Source: JAPLJC01 sp052326585 (lineage in GTDB: Bacteria > Desulfobacterota > Desulfobaccia > Desulfobaccales > 0-14-0-80-60-11). From it: a DNA stretch of 64,000 nt. Position 1 is the first letter of the stretch; every line of letters starts with the position of its first letter. Positions 51,925 through 60,257 of the stretch are shown in pieces. The translations under genes and the position numbers were made by a program. Below the pieces are notes generated by a model. That model was not told the DNA's origin, ran no database searches, and worked only from the letters and a program-made list of their open reading frames with translations. Location of the stretch: positions 14,870-78,869 of the forward strand of contig JBKQLU010000063.1 in the NCBI GenBank assembly GCA_052326585.1. Reading direction: 5' to 3'.

Positions 51925-53121
51925 ATGCGAGATGTCGCGGTAATTGGTATTGGCATGCATCCCTGGGGCAAGTTCCCTAAGAAAACTTTTACAGAGTTGG
52001 CTGCAGTGGCCATAAGGAATGCCCTAAAGGACGCTGGTCTGGAGTGGAAGGATATACAGTCTGGTGTATGCGGTCTTTGGCAATGGGGAGGGAGCGAAGG
52101 CATAACACCCGGAGCACGGCTGGCAGAGACGCTCGGAGCCCGCGGCATGCCATTCACTAACGTGGCACAAGCGTGCGCTACAGGAACGGTCGCATTTAGA
52201 GAGGCCTATTTTCAGGTTGCATCTGGCGCCTATGATATCGTAATTGCTGTAGGCTGTGATATTTCACCGCCAGGCTTTTTTTCAACTCCGGGCAAAGAGG
52301 ATCCAACGCGCTATAACATGATTGATACGGATTATGTGCGTTGGCGGATGATAGGACTCGTGAATCCCGCCTGTTGGGCTTTAGATTGCAGAAAGCGTAT
52401 GGAGAAATACGGGACCACCGAGTCGACCCTGGCTAAGGCGAAGGTGGCTGCCAGTAAGCATGGTTCGTTAAATCCTAATGCTCTTTACAAAAAAGTATTT
52501 ACGATTGAGCAAGTCTTCAATTCACCGATGGTCTGTGATCCGCTTCGCTTATTCATGATCTGTCCGACCTGTGATGGGGCTGCCGCCGCCATCTTGTGCA
52601 ATCTCGATAATGCGAGGAAATACACATCAAAACCAATAAAGGTAGCAGCAGTTTCCCTGGGAACGCCAATTTACGGGGACACTACTTTACGTTTGGGATT
52701 GGCTTCTGCATTAGCCAAACCAGAAGGGCCGCGTCTTAGTGAGAGTGTTTCATCATCCAGACAAGCATATGAGATGTCGGGAGTAGGCCCCAAGGATATA
52801 GATTTTCTCGAATTGCCGGATAATAGTTCGTGGCATTATTTGGAATACTTGGAAGCATTGGGTTTTTGTGAACCTGGTGAAGCTGATCGTCTGTTGGAAG
52901 ATGGCGAAACGCTTATCGGAGGTAAGATTCCAGTATGTCCAAGTGGTGGACTTTCATCCTTCGGTGAAGCGGTCTCGGCACATGGCCTGCTTCAGATTTA
53001 TGAGCTTGTAACACAGCTCCGCGGTGAAGCAGGGGATAGACAGGTGAATGGTGCCAGGGTGGGCATGGCTCAAACTTACGGCGCCAAGGGAAACAGCGCC
53101 TCTGTGATCATGAAGCGTTGA
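51925..53121 (+). CDS. Thiolase-fold (SCP2/Ltp2-like) protein lacking canonical His motif
   Basis: A 398-residue thiolase-superfamily enzyme. A nucleophile-like Cys84 lies in NVAQACATGT. The usual GHP block reads SSFGEAVSAHG (residues 344-354), with the catalytic His replaced by Glu348. The usual DCF/HDAF motif is also changed (LELPDNSSWHYLEYLE). The C-terminal CxG is absent (TYGAKGNSAS). It is not a normal thiolase; it fits the group of DUF35-partnered aldolases or modified thiolases that cleave a C-C bond of an acyl-CoA. It is the partner of the DUF35 protein and has an AAGGAGAAG start site. Confidence 0.82.
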   Translation: MRDVAVIGIGMHPWGKFPKKTFTELAAVAIRNALKDAGLEWKDIQSGVCGLWQWGGSEGITPGARLAETLGARGMPFTNVAQACATGTVAFREAYFQVASGAYDIVIAVGCDISPPGFFSTPGKEDPTRYNMIDTDYVRWRMIGLVNPACWALDCRKRMEKYGTTESTLAKAKVAASKHGSLNPNALYKKVFTIEQVFNSPMVCDPLRLFMICPTCDGAAAAILCNLDNARKYTSKPIKVAAVSLGTPIYGDTTLRLGLASALAKPEGPRLSESVSSSRQAYEMSGVGPKDIDFLELPDNSSWHYLEYLEALGFCEPGEADRLLEDGETLIGGKIPVCPSGGLSSFGEAVSAHGLLQIYELVTQLRGEAGDRQVNGARVGMAQTYGAKGNSASVIMKR

Positions 53122-53221
53122 GACCGGCGGGCCAAACTGCACAGCGAAAAGGCAATTTCCAAACGGAAGGGAGGTTGAGCTTTAAAATTTTCCTGGTTCC
53201 AGCATAAGGAGTGAGATAGGC

Positions 53222-54640
53222 ATGGGCGCAGATAACGAATCCTTATCGGGGCACTCGCTGGCTGAGGAAAGAAATTTGCTGGCTCGTCTCGATCGTGCGC
53301 GTATGACGAGAACAATTTTGGTAATCGTCGCTATGTTGATGCTGACCGGGATCCTTGAAGGATTTGATGTTGGCATTATTGCTCCTGTCATTTTGATCCT
53401 TAAGACTTTGTGGCATCCCTCTGCCAGGGAAGTCGGCATTTTGGGAAGCACCGGCACCTTCGGCGTCGTCCTCGGCGTCCTGCCGGGTGGTTGGTTAGCG
53501 GACCTTTATGGACGTAAGAAAATTATGCTGTTAGGAATCGTAATTTTCTCTCTGTTCACCCTGGTCTCAGCGGCGGCACAGAATGCTTACCAAATCGCGG
53601 CCTTTCGCTTCATTGCGGGTCTGGGTTCGGGTGTGGTTTATCCAATGCCTTACCTTTTTGTTGCAGAGTTTGTGAACAAGAAGCGCCGCGGACAGGTGGC
53701 CGGCTATACAAGCTGCCTGTTCTTCGGCTACCTGCTCGAGTCTTTCGTAGGTTTCTGGGTTATCAACACCGTCGCCCCTGGACTTGGCTGGCGGCTTTTG
53801 TTCGTGGTGGGTGGCGCAGCCATATTGTTCGTCCCGATCCTTTGGAAATGGCTGCCGGAATCCCCCCGATTTCTTTTGAAAAAAGGCCGAGTTGCTGAGG
53901 TGCGCGCCTTCGTGGAACGCCTCGAAGATGAAGCGGGCCTGTCTCATGACATCAAGATTATAGACGAGCCTGCCCTCAGTGTTCAGGGACAGCCCACAGA
54001 ACGCCGCATGGGACTGCGTGCTCTGTTGCAGCCTCCCTATCTTAAACGTTGTTTTGTTTCTTATTGCGCCTTGGGTGCGCCGTTTGTGTGTTTCTATATA
54101 TCGATGATTTACGGGCCCATGATCTTCAATACCATGGGCGTCAGTAAGGTCGACGCGATGCTCTATACTGCGGTTTTAAATGTCATCGCCTTTATAGGTA
54201 ATATCACCCAGGCTCAGCTTGGCGACCGGATGGGGCGCCGCCCCGCCATGGTGATCTGGATGCTTCTGGGAGTGGTGGCGCTAGTCATCCTGGGGCAGCA
54301 TCTGCATCTGCCCGTTGCGGTCCTGATTTTAGCGGCAGTCGTACTGTGGTTCTTCGGGGTGTCAGGCTTTTCGGTACCAAAGATATACGTGACAGAACAA
54401 TTTCCCACCGCGCTGCGCGGCACCGGCACGGCACTGGGGGATCTCACCACCCGGTTTTTGATCGGAGTAGTGCTCGTCTATTATATCCCCACTATGATGG
54501 CGGCCTTCGGGCTGACCACGCTCACCATGATTATGGGAATTTTGGTCGTCCTGCTATTATTGCCCTTAATGTTTTGGGGGATTGAGACCGCAGGCCGGAG
54601 CGTTGAAGAGACGGCCTCAGATCGCGTCTCTTCTGCTTGA
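53222..54640 (+). CDS. MFS transporter (aromatic acid/sugar acid:H+ symporter type)
   Basis: A 472-residue major facilitator with 12 membrane segments. Motif A appears as GGWLADLYGRKK (between TM2 and TM3) and again as GDRMGRRP in the second half, with PESPRFLL after TM6 as in the sugar/aromatic acid porter families. It closes the catabolic operon and probably imports the substrate activated by the CoA ligase. The ATG is used; the gap before it is 100 bases. Confidence 0.88.
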   Translation: MGADNESLSGHSLAEERNLLARLDRARMTRTILVIVAMLMLTGILEGFDVGIIAPVILILKTLWHPSAREVGILGSTGTFGVVLGVLPGGWLADLYGRKKIMLLGIVIFSLFTLVSAAAQNAYQIAAFRFIAGLGSGVVYPMPYLFVAEFVNKKRRGQVAGYTSCLFFGYLLESFVGFWVINTVAPGLGWRLLFVVGGAAILFVPILWKWLPESPRFLLKKGRVAEVRAFVERLEDEAGLSHDIKIIDEPALSVQGQPTERRMGLRALLQPPYLKRCFVSYCALGAPFVCFYISMIYGPMIFNTMGVSKVDAMLYTAVLNVIAFIGNITQAQLGDRMGRRPAMVIWMLLGVVALVILGQHLHLPVAVLILAAVVLWFFGVSGFSVPKIYVTEQFPTALRGTGTALGDLTTRFLIGVVLVYYIPTMMAAFGLTTLTMIMGILVVLLLLPLMFWGIETAGRSVEETASDRVSSA

Positions 54641-54810
54641 ACTCTCAGAGGAAAGCGGGTCGAATTTTCTCTTTACTTAAATGGCATATTTTTTTTCGTG
54701 TCAATCCTGGAGATAGGAATGACTTTCGACCAGAGATTCCATAAGGTAGCCAAATTGATTTCGGCACTACGGACGAGCAGTCTTTCCTGAAAACTCTCGG
54801 TGTGATCGCG

Positions 54811-55043
54811 ACTATCTTGCCAAATCCGACACTTATCCCCAAAGCGTCAAGAGTAGCAGGTATGATATGCTTATCAGCATCCTTTTACCAGCCCCTAGAT
54901 CTAGCGGAATTCCCCTGCCACTGCCGCCTGGCACAGAGAGGGGCGCTAGCCATCCCAGCCTTACGGTCTAAATTTATTCCTCCCCCCCCGAGGGGGTTGG
55001 AGTGAAATAGCCTGTAAATTGTATGAGATGCGTAGGCGCGACA
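54811..55043. repeat. Direct repeat copy A (about 225 bp)
   Basis: A stretch starting ACTATCTTGCCAAATCCGAC and continuing to a GAGATGCG...GACAGG end recurs almost identically at 58162-58408. The copies share long exact blocks such as GCACTTATCCCC-like and GGGGCGCTAGCCATCCCAGC, and differ by scattered substitutions and one or two small indels. It ends 9 bases before the aldo/keto reductase stop codon. The 411-base gap between the MFS gene and the reductase holds no gene beyond this repeat. Confidence 0.9.
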
Positions 55044-55051
55044 GGCTTGAT

Positions 55052-55990
55052 TCATCCTCCTCTGGGAATGAAGCCGGGAATACCGGTCTGGGTGACGGGG
55101 TTAAATCTATACTCTGTCTTGATACCCTCACTTATTTCTTTCATGGCGGCTTCCGGGAGGGTGGCAACCTCGAAGTTTTCTCTAATGCGGCTCGGGGTCT
55201 TCGAGGTGGTCAGGAGGGCTGTACCCCGCTGGAGAGCCCAGGCGAGCAAAACCTGGGCCGGGGTTTGGTTGACCCGCTTGGCGATGTTAGTGATCACCGG
55301 GTCTTCCAGCAATTTTGGTTCGATGGCATGGCCCAAAGGCGCAAAAGCCTGCATCACGATGCCCTGCCGCTTGCAAAAATCCAGCATTTCCCGCTGCGGC
55401 AGGTACGGATGGGATTCCACCTGCACCACTGCTGGTTTTACCCTGGCGGCTGCGAAAATCTCCTGGAGCTGCGCCAGGCTGATGTCCGACAGGCCGATGG
55501 CCTTGCACCTACCCGTCTCGACCAGACTCTCCATGGCTTTCCAGGTATCCAGCAAGGTTACGGCCTCATCATAAATAACCTTGCCGCTTCCATCCCTGGG
55601 ATCCTGCTCGTCTCCGGGTTTGAAGGCAAATGGAGTATGCACGGAATATAGGTCGGCAGATTCGATCTGGAGTCTCCTGAGACTCGCTTCGCAGGCGGGT
55701 CGGACCCGTTCCGCCCTGTGATTGTTGTTCCAGAGCTTCGTGCCGATGAACACCTCCGCACGGCTGACTTTGCCGGATTGGAACATCTGCTGCAATGCCT
55801 CGCCCACCGGGGTTTCATTACGATAACGTTCGGCACAGTCGAATTGACGAAATCCCACTTCTAGGGCGGCTAGAACGGCATTTTTAGTGTCAGTGGGATC
55901 AGGAATGAGTGTGCCAAAACCAAGGGCAGGAAAGGCAAGGCCGTTATTAAGCACTAGCTTTGTAAAGCGAAGGTTGTCTGAGATTTCCAT
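55052..55990 (-). CDS. Aldo/keto reductase
   Basis: A 312-residue NAD(P)H-dependent (alpha/beta)8 reductase. The catalytic tetrad is visible: Asp and Tyr in FDCAERYRN, Lys in GTKLWN and His in YSVHTPF. Coenzyme-binding features are IGLSDIS and LTTSKTPSRIREN. It reduces an aldehyde or ketone. The start chosen is the ATG behind GGAGGGATCCC; an upstream ATG adds six residues. It lies at the left end of the segment bracketed by the two repeat copies. Confidence 0.9.
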   Translation of the reverse strand: MEISDNLRFTKLVLNNGLAFPALGFGTLIPDPTDTKNAVLAALEVGFRQFDCAERYRNETPVGEALQQMFQSGKVSRAEVFIGTKLWNNNHRAERVRPACEASLRRLQIESADLYSVHTPFAFKPGDEQDPRDGSGKVIYDEAVTLLDTWKAMESLVETGRCKAIGLSDISLAQLQEIFAAARVKPAVVQVESHPYLPQREMLDFCKRQGIVMQAFAPLGHAIEPKLLEDPVITNIAKRVNQTPAQVLLAWALQRGTALLTTSKTPSRIRENFEVATLPEAAMKEISEGIKTEYRFNPVTQTGIPGFIPRGG

Positions 55991-56220
55991 GGGATCCCTC
56001 CAAGTCATTAATTTGCAAGTAAAATATCACTTACATCTGACGCTTACCGAGGCTCCAAAAGCTTGGGTCCCCAAGTTAGTTGGCCTGGCTTTTATTAGAT
56101 AAAGGATCGTGTAAAAAAGCGACCCGACCCCAATTTCGCGCCTGCGAGGCCTCCCCCAGAAGGAGATAGAGAGCTGTGCGAAGACGGCGGCCTGGTAATG
56201 AGGCCGGACCCTTCTGGGGT

Positions 56221-57087
56221 TCACTGGGCCGGCTGATAGATCTCGTCGGCGGCTACTGAGGCGACGCCGAGTTCGGCGGCGACCGCGTCGATCGCCTGCC
56301 GCGCGATGTTGAGGTCCACTTGGCCGTCGGGGGTGAAGTACGGGCCGACGTAGCGCTCATAGTACCGCTGCGCTTCATCAGGCGTCAGCCGGTTGAGAAA
56401 CGAGGCGACGTAGTCGACGGCCAGGCGGGGCTGTGCGGCGAGCGTCCGGAGGGCCTGCTGGTTGGCCCGCACCAGCGCCTGCAACGCCGGGCTGTCCAGC
56501 GGGATATGGACGGGGTCCACGGCGACGCCCACAGTAGGGATCTGGAAGTGATCGCCGACCCAGGCCAGCAGCCGGAACCCCTCCTCCGCGGCGACCTGTT
56601 CGGGTGAGAGTGTGCTGCCTACGTAGGCGGCGTCGATGGAGCCGTCCCGCAGGCGTCGCAGATCCATCTGATAGTCACCCGGAGCCCGCACCACACATTC
56701 CAGGTCACGATCGGGGTCCAGGCCGTGCTTGCGCAGGACGATCCGCGCGAAACAGCCGGGGGCTGTGTGGGCGGCGTGGACCGCCAGGCGGCGCCCGCGC
56801 AGCTCCGCCATGGATGTCACCTCGGCGCCGCCGAGAAACCAGAACAGCGGACGATGGGTGTTGACGCTGAGCACTTTCCAGCCGATGCCGTCGGTCAGCC
56901 GCGACAACAGGGCCCGGCCCAGACCGATCGTCGCGCCTTGGCGCAGACGCTCCGTTTTCCAGCTAATCCCGTCGCGGATGGCGACGTGGACGCCCTCATC
57001 CGTGTAATAGCCCTCCTGGTCGGCAACATAGGCGACCAGTTCCTCGTGGATGCCACGCCCGGCATAGGCCAAGTCGATGGTGTTCAT
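56221..57087 (-). CDS. NMT1/SsuA-like substrate-binding protein
   Basis: A 288-residue periplasmic-binding-fold protein of the NMT1/SsuA kind: an N-terminal ligand segment (VAYVADQEGYYTDEGVHVAI), then MAELRGRRLAVHA and a GSIDAAYVG segment, and the C-terminal helical end. No signal peptide is seen with the chosen start (ATG with GGAGGG 10 bases upstream), so a cytoplasmic role such as the one in 4,5-dihydroxyphthalate decarboxylase-like or pyrimidine-synthase-like relatives is possible. No ABC permease is adjacent. An upstream in-frame start would run into the short-chain dehydrogenase and was not used. Confidence 0.78.
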   Translation of the reverse strand: MNTIDLAYAGRGIHEELVAYVADQEGYYTDEGVHVAIRDGISWKTERLRQGATIGLGRALLSRLTDGIGWKVLSVNTHRPLFWFLGGAEVTSMAELRGRRLAVHAAHTAPGCFARIVLRKHGLDPDRDLECVVRAPGDYQMDLRRLRDGSIDAAYVGSTLSPEQVAAEEGFRLLAWVGDHFQIPTVGVAVDPVHIPLDSPALQALVRANQQALRTLAAQPRLAVDYVASFLNRLTPDEAQRYYERYVGPYFTPDGQVDLNIARQAIDAVAAELGVASVAADEIYQPAQ

Positions 57088-57142
57088 GGTGAGACGGCCC
57101 TCCTTTTTATCTTCCGATGCGTCTGGTGCGTCGCAGTCCCAT

Positions 57143-57901
57143 TCAATCCATCTCAACCCCGCCGTTGACCGGGATGCAGTGGCCGGTGGTGAAGCCGGAA
57201 TCTTCGCTGGCGAAGAACGCCACCGTCCTGGCCACGTCGTCGGGCCGGACGAGCCGCCCCATCGGCGTGGCCGCAGCGAGCTCATGCATCTTCTCCGGCG
57301 TCAACTGCCCGGCCATCGTCGTTCCCTCCACTGTTGCTGGTGCGACGAGGTTCGCAGTGATCCCGTGCGGCGCCAGCTCGAGCGCGATGAACCGGACAAA
57401 CTGGTCCAACGCCGCCTTGGCGGTGCCCAGCAAGATCATCCCGTGGCGCGGATGGCGGGACAACACCGTGCTGAGATAGACCAACCGACCGTAGCCGCGG
57501 GAAATCATCCCCGGCACGAGGGCTTTCGTCAACAGGAACGCGGCCCGCAGCTCTCCGTCCAGCTTGCCGCCTAGCTGTTCCCAGGTCAGCTCGGCGAACG
57601 AGGTGATGGCATAAGGTATCAAGGCGTTGTGCACGAGCACGTCCACGCCGCCCCACCGCTGCTCGATTTTGCCCACCAGGCCGGCGACATCATCGGCTGC
57701 GGTGACATCGGCCTGAATCGCCACGGCCTCGCCACCCGCCGCGCTGATGGCCGCCACCACCCCTTCTGCTTCCGGGGCACTGGCGTGATAATTGACGACC
57801 ACCCGAAACCCCCGCGCCGCCAGGACTGATGAGGTGGCCGCCCCGATTCCCCGCGAGCCGCCGGTGACTAAAGCAACCCTACCCGTAAGTGGCTTCTCCA
57901 T
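57143..57901 (-). CDS. Short-chain dehydrogenase/reductase
   Basis: A 252-residue SDR. NAD(P)-binding TGGSRGIGAATS, a VLVHNALIPY segment, and the catalytic YxxxK replaced in part: near the Ser region the pattern reads YLSTVLSRHPRHGMILLGTAKAAL, so the usual Tyr is not seen in its place, although Lys is kept. The C-terminal PVNGGVEMD is typical. It lies 55 bases upstream of the NMT1-like gene on the same strand. The missing Tyr makes the activity uncertain. Confidence 0.85.
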   Translation of the reverse strand: MEKPLTGRVALVTGGSRGIGAATSSVLAARGFRVVVNYHASAPEAEGVVAAISAAGGEAVAIQADVTAADDVAGLVGKIEQRWGGVDVLVHNALIPYAITSFAELTWEQLGGKLDGELRAAFLLTKALVPGMISRGYGRLVYLSTVLSRHPRHGMILLGTAKAALDQFVRFIALELAPHGITANLVAPATVEGTTMAGQLTPEKMHELAAATPMGRLVRPDDVARTVAFFASEDSGFTTGHCIPVNGGVEMD

Positions 57902-58440
57902 GAGAATATCTCCTTAATGAGAATTGTAGCGAACGCGCCTGGTGCCGATTCTGGATGTTGAGATCAGGTGATTTGAAAGCCCTGATTCCCCAGGTCTGCT
58001 GGCCCGGTGCGGGGATCTGAGGGGAATGGCTCGCGGGGCCTAGGAGGAAAAAGGCATTGGAGATGATTATAAAATAGGTCCTAAGATCACTGTGTCAAGA
58101 GAACTGCAATGATGGGAAAGGTAGGGAGATCAGAATTCCTGGGAGCCCTGGGATGATAACAACTATCTTGCCAAATCCGACACTTATCCCCACAGAGTCA
58201 AGAGTAGCAGGTATGATATGCTTATCAGCAGCCTCTTGCCAGCCCCTAGATCTACCGAAATTCCCCTGCCACTGCCGCCTGGCACACAGAGGGGCGCTAG
58301 CCATCCCAGCCTTATGGTCTAAATTTATTCCTCTCCCCCCAGAGGGGGTTAGAGGGAAATAGCCTGTAAATTCTAAGAGATGCGCATGGGCGACAGTGGC
58401 GCAGGCTTCCAGCCGGTGAATGGGTCGGGCCAAATCCACC
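57902..58440. repeat. Intergenic region with direct repeat copy B (58162-58408)
   Basis: The 539 bases between the SDR and the nitroreductase contain the second copy of the repeat at 54811-55043. The copies start 3351 bases apart. A minus-strand frame across the repeat (58095-58439) is a by-product of it. The rest of the gap shows no gene. Confidence 0.9.
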
Positions 58441-59007
58441 TTAGAGGATGATATCCTCCAGCCGCCGCTTGGGCACGTAATGGATCCCCGCGGCGTCCCG
58501 CCAGTACTTGATGCTGCCGCCCGGGGGCGCCTCTTCCAGGACCACGGTCTCTTTGGGCCGGCCCAGGGCGATCACCAGAAGAATCTCCAGATTATCCGGA
58601 ATCTTGAACATTTGGCGCAGGCGATCCCGCTGAATCGAGCCCAGCATGCAGCCCCCCAGCTCCTGGGCCCGGGCCCCCAGGAGGATGGACTGGGCCGCGA
58701 TGCCGTGGTCGCAGCCGAAGTTTTTGGAGATCTCCGTATCCCCCAGGATGACGATATAGGCGGCCGGCCGCTCTCCCTCCGCAGGCCCCGGCCAGTCCTT
58801 CAGGTAGCCGGCCCAGGCCAGGCAGGAGAAGATCTCCCCATTCCTGGCGGGCTCAGAGGAGAGGAGATATTTCAGGGGCTGGAGGTTGGCCGCGGAGGCG
58901 GACAACCGGGCCAGGTCCACCAGCCCCTTCAAGGTCTCCAGGGACACCGGGACCTCCTGGTGGAAACGGCGATAGCTGCGATTTCCCTTGATAAGTTCCT
59001 TTATCAT
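58441..59007 (-). CDS. Nitroreductase family protein
   Basis: A 188-residue FMN-dependent nitroreductase-fold protein. The N-terminal RSYRRF FMN contact, the SASAANLQP segment, the DHGIAAQSILLGARAQELGGCMLG helix and the ALGRPKE end follow the family pattern. The reaction is an NAD(P)H-linked reduction of an unidentified substrate. The gene has a GGAGG site before its ATG. Confidence 0.88.
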   Translation of the reverse strand: MIKELIKGNRSYRRFHQEVPVSLETLKGLVDLARLSASAANLQPLKYLLSSEPARNGEIFSCLAWAGYLKDWPGPAEGERPAAYIVILGDTEISKNFGCDHGIAAQSILLGARAQELGGCMLGSIQRDRLRQMFKIPDNLEILLVIALGRPKETVVLEEAPPGGSIKYWRDAAGIHYVPKRRLEDIIL

Positions 59008-59153
59008 GGCACACCTCCAGAGAATGATTGGCTACAATTCATGGCAGCCGACTTTCCCCGCCACCCGGGCGGACCAGCATCATCAGGGCGACCGGCGGGG
59101 CGCCGGGCCCCCTATAGTGGTCCCTCGCCGGGCTGGCAGGTTGGCATTCACAT

Positions 59154-60089
59154 CTAGGGCCCGGCATCCTGGCGCGGCGCCAACCTGAAGACCCCCTCCG
59201 GGGTGAGGATGGCGTCCACCCCCTCGCCCTTCAGGAATTCGGTTGCGGGCCGGCCCAGGAGCAATTCCGCGGCCGCGGGGGTCAGTTCCCATTCGTCGAT
59301 GAGCATCCGGCGCAAATAATGGTCAAAGTGCAGGGCCTCGAACAGGGCCTCGCTGGCCTCTTCGCGGCCGGCGACCAGTTCCGCCAGGTCTTGGGCCACC
59401 CGGCTATAGTCGCAGCGCTCCTGATGTTCCCGGATCAGTTCCCAGATATCCGGCACCCCGGCGAACAGGTGCTGCCGCATGAGCAACTGGTCCTCTTCCG
59501 GGGGCGGGGGCGGCTCCCCCCAACAGATTTGCCGGCGGCACTGCTCCGGGCGGTTCTCATAGATGCGGCAGGAATTGCTGGCCGCCTGGAAAAGGTAACA
59601 TTGCCGGCTGCCTGGCAGCTCCCGGAGTTTCAGACGCTCCCCCTGCAGAGGCTCCACCCGGCCGTCGCGGCTGCTCACCCGCTCCCCGGGGCGCAGGGTG
59701 TAGACGTCGTTCCAGGTAAGGATCTCTTGCTGGAACAGGGGCAGGTCCTGGAGGAGAAGGGTAGGGCTGCCTAACTGGCAGCACTCGCCGCAGCGGCTGC
59801 AGCGGTCGCGTTCGGCCTCATATTTCTCCTGGGCCGCGGTCATTAGGCGGCGCCAGGCCGCCCCCCGGGCTGGCAAGGGCAATATGTTCCAATTCTCGAA
59901 GACCCCTTGGAAACCGGCGGCTTTCTCTATCTGGCGGCGCAGGGTCCGGAAACGGCCGCTGTCGGCGGAGACTTGCAGGGTCGCCGCCAGGTACTCTTCC
60001 CAAATGGAGGCCATCACCTCCCGGGAGCCCTTGGCCAGGGCCTCGCCCGGGTCCTGGTGCACCTTTCCGAAAAATCGTTTAGGCGTCAT
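59154..60089 (-). CDS. YkgJ-type Cys-cluster (putative zinc- or iron-binding) protein
   Basis: A 311-residue protein of the YkgJ/UPF0153 type. The cluster RCSRCGECCQ (about residue 97-106), then FQAASNSCRIYENRPEQCRR, holds the conserved Cys set of that family. The C-terminal half is helical and acidic (QERCDYSRVAQDLAELV). The role of the family is unknown. Nothing in the sequence connects it to its neighbours. Confidence 0.75.
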   Translation of the reverse strand: MTPKRFFGKVHQDPGEALAKGSREVMASIWEEYLAATLQVSADSGRFRTLRRQIEKAAGFQGVFENWNILPLPARGAAWRRLMTAAQEKYEAERDRCSRCGECCQLGSPTLLLQDLPLFQQEILTWNDVYTLRPGERVSSRDGRVEPLQGERLKLRELPGSRQCYLFQAASNSCRIYENRPEQCRRQICWGEPPPPPEEDQLLMRQHLFAGVPDIWELIREHQERCDYSRVAQDLAELVAGREEASEALFEALHFDHYLRRMLIDEWELTPAAAELLLGRPATEFLKGEGVDAILTPEGVFRLAPRQDAGP

Positions 60090-60257
60090 GTATATTCCTG
60101 GGATTTTTTTTTGTTTGCCCCGATTTTATCATGTTATCGTCCCACGTCCTTGTAGAAACTCAATCTGTCTCTACTTAAAAGGACTTTGAAACATTTTCCT
60201 TTATCTGCCCCGGAAACCGAAACCCGAAAACCGCCTTGTACCACCCCAGCCAGTGAT

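Noticed and set aside
52163..52178. TGGCAC-N5-TGCGC, a possible sigma-54 site inside the thiolase-fold gene
   Set aside because: The -12 element lacks TTGC or CTGC, and the site lies within a coding region with no gene start after it.
58095..58439. A 114-codon minus-strand frame across repeat copy B
   Set aside because: It is repeat sequence; the matching copy A has a broken version, and no homology or ribosome-binding site supports it.
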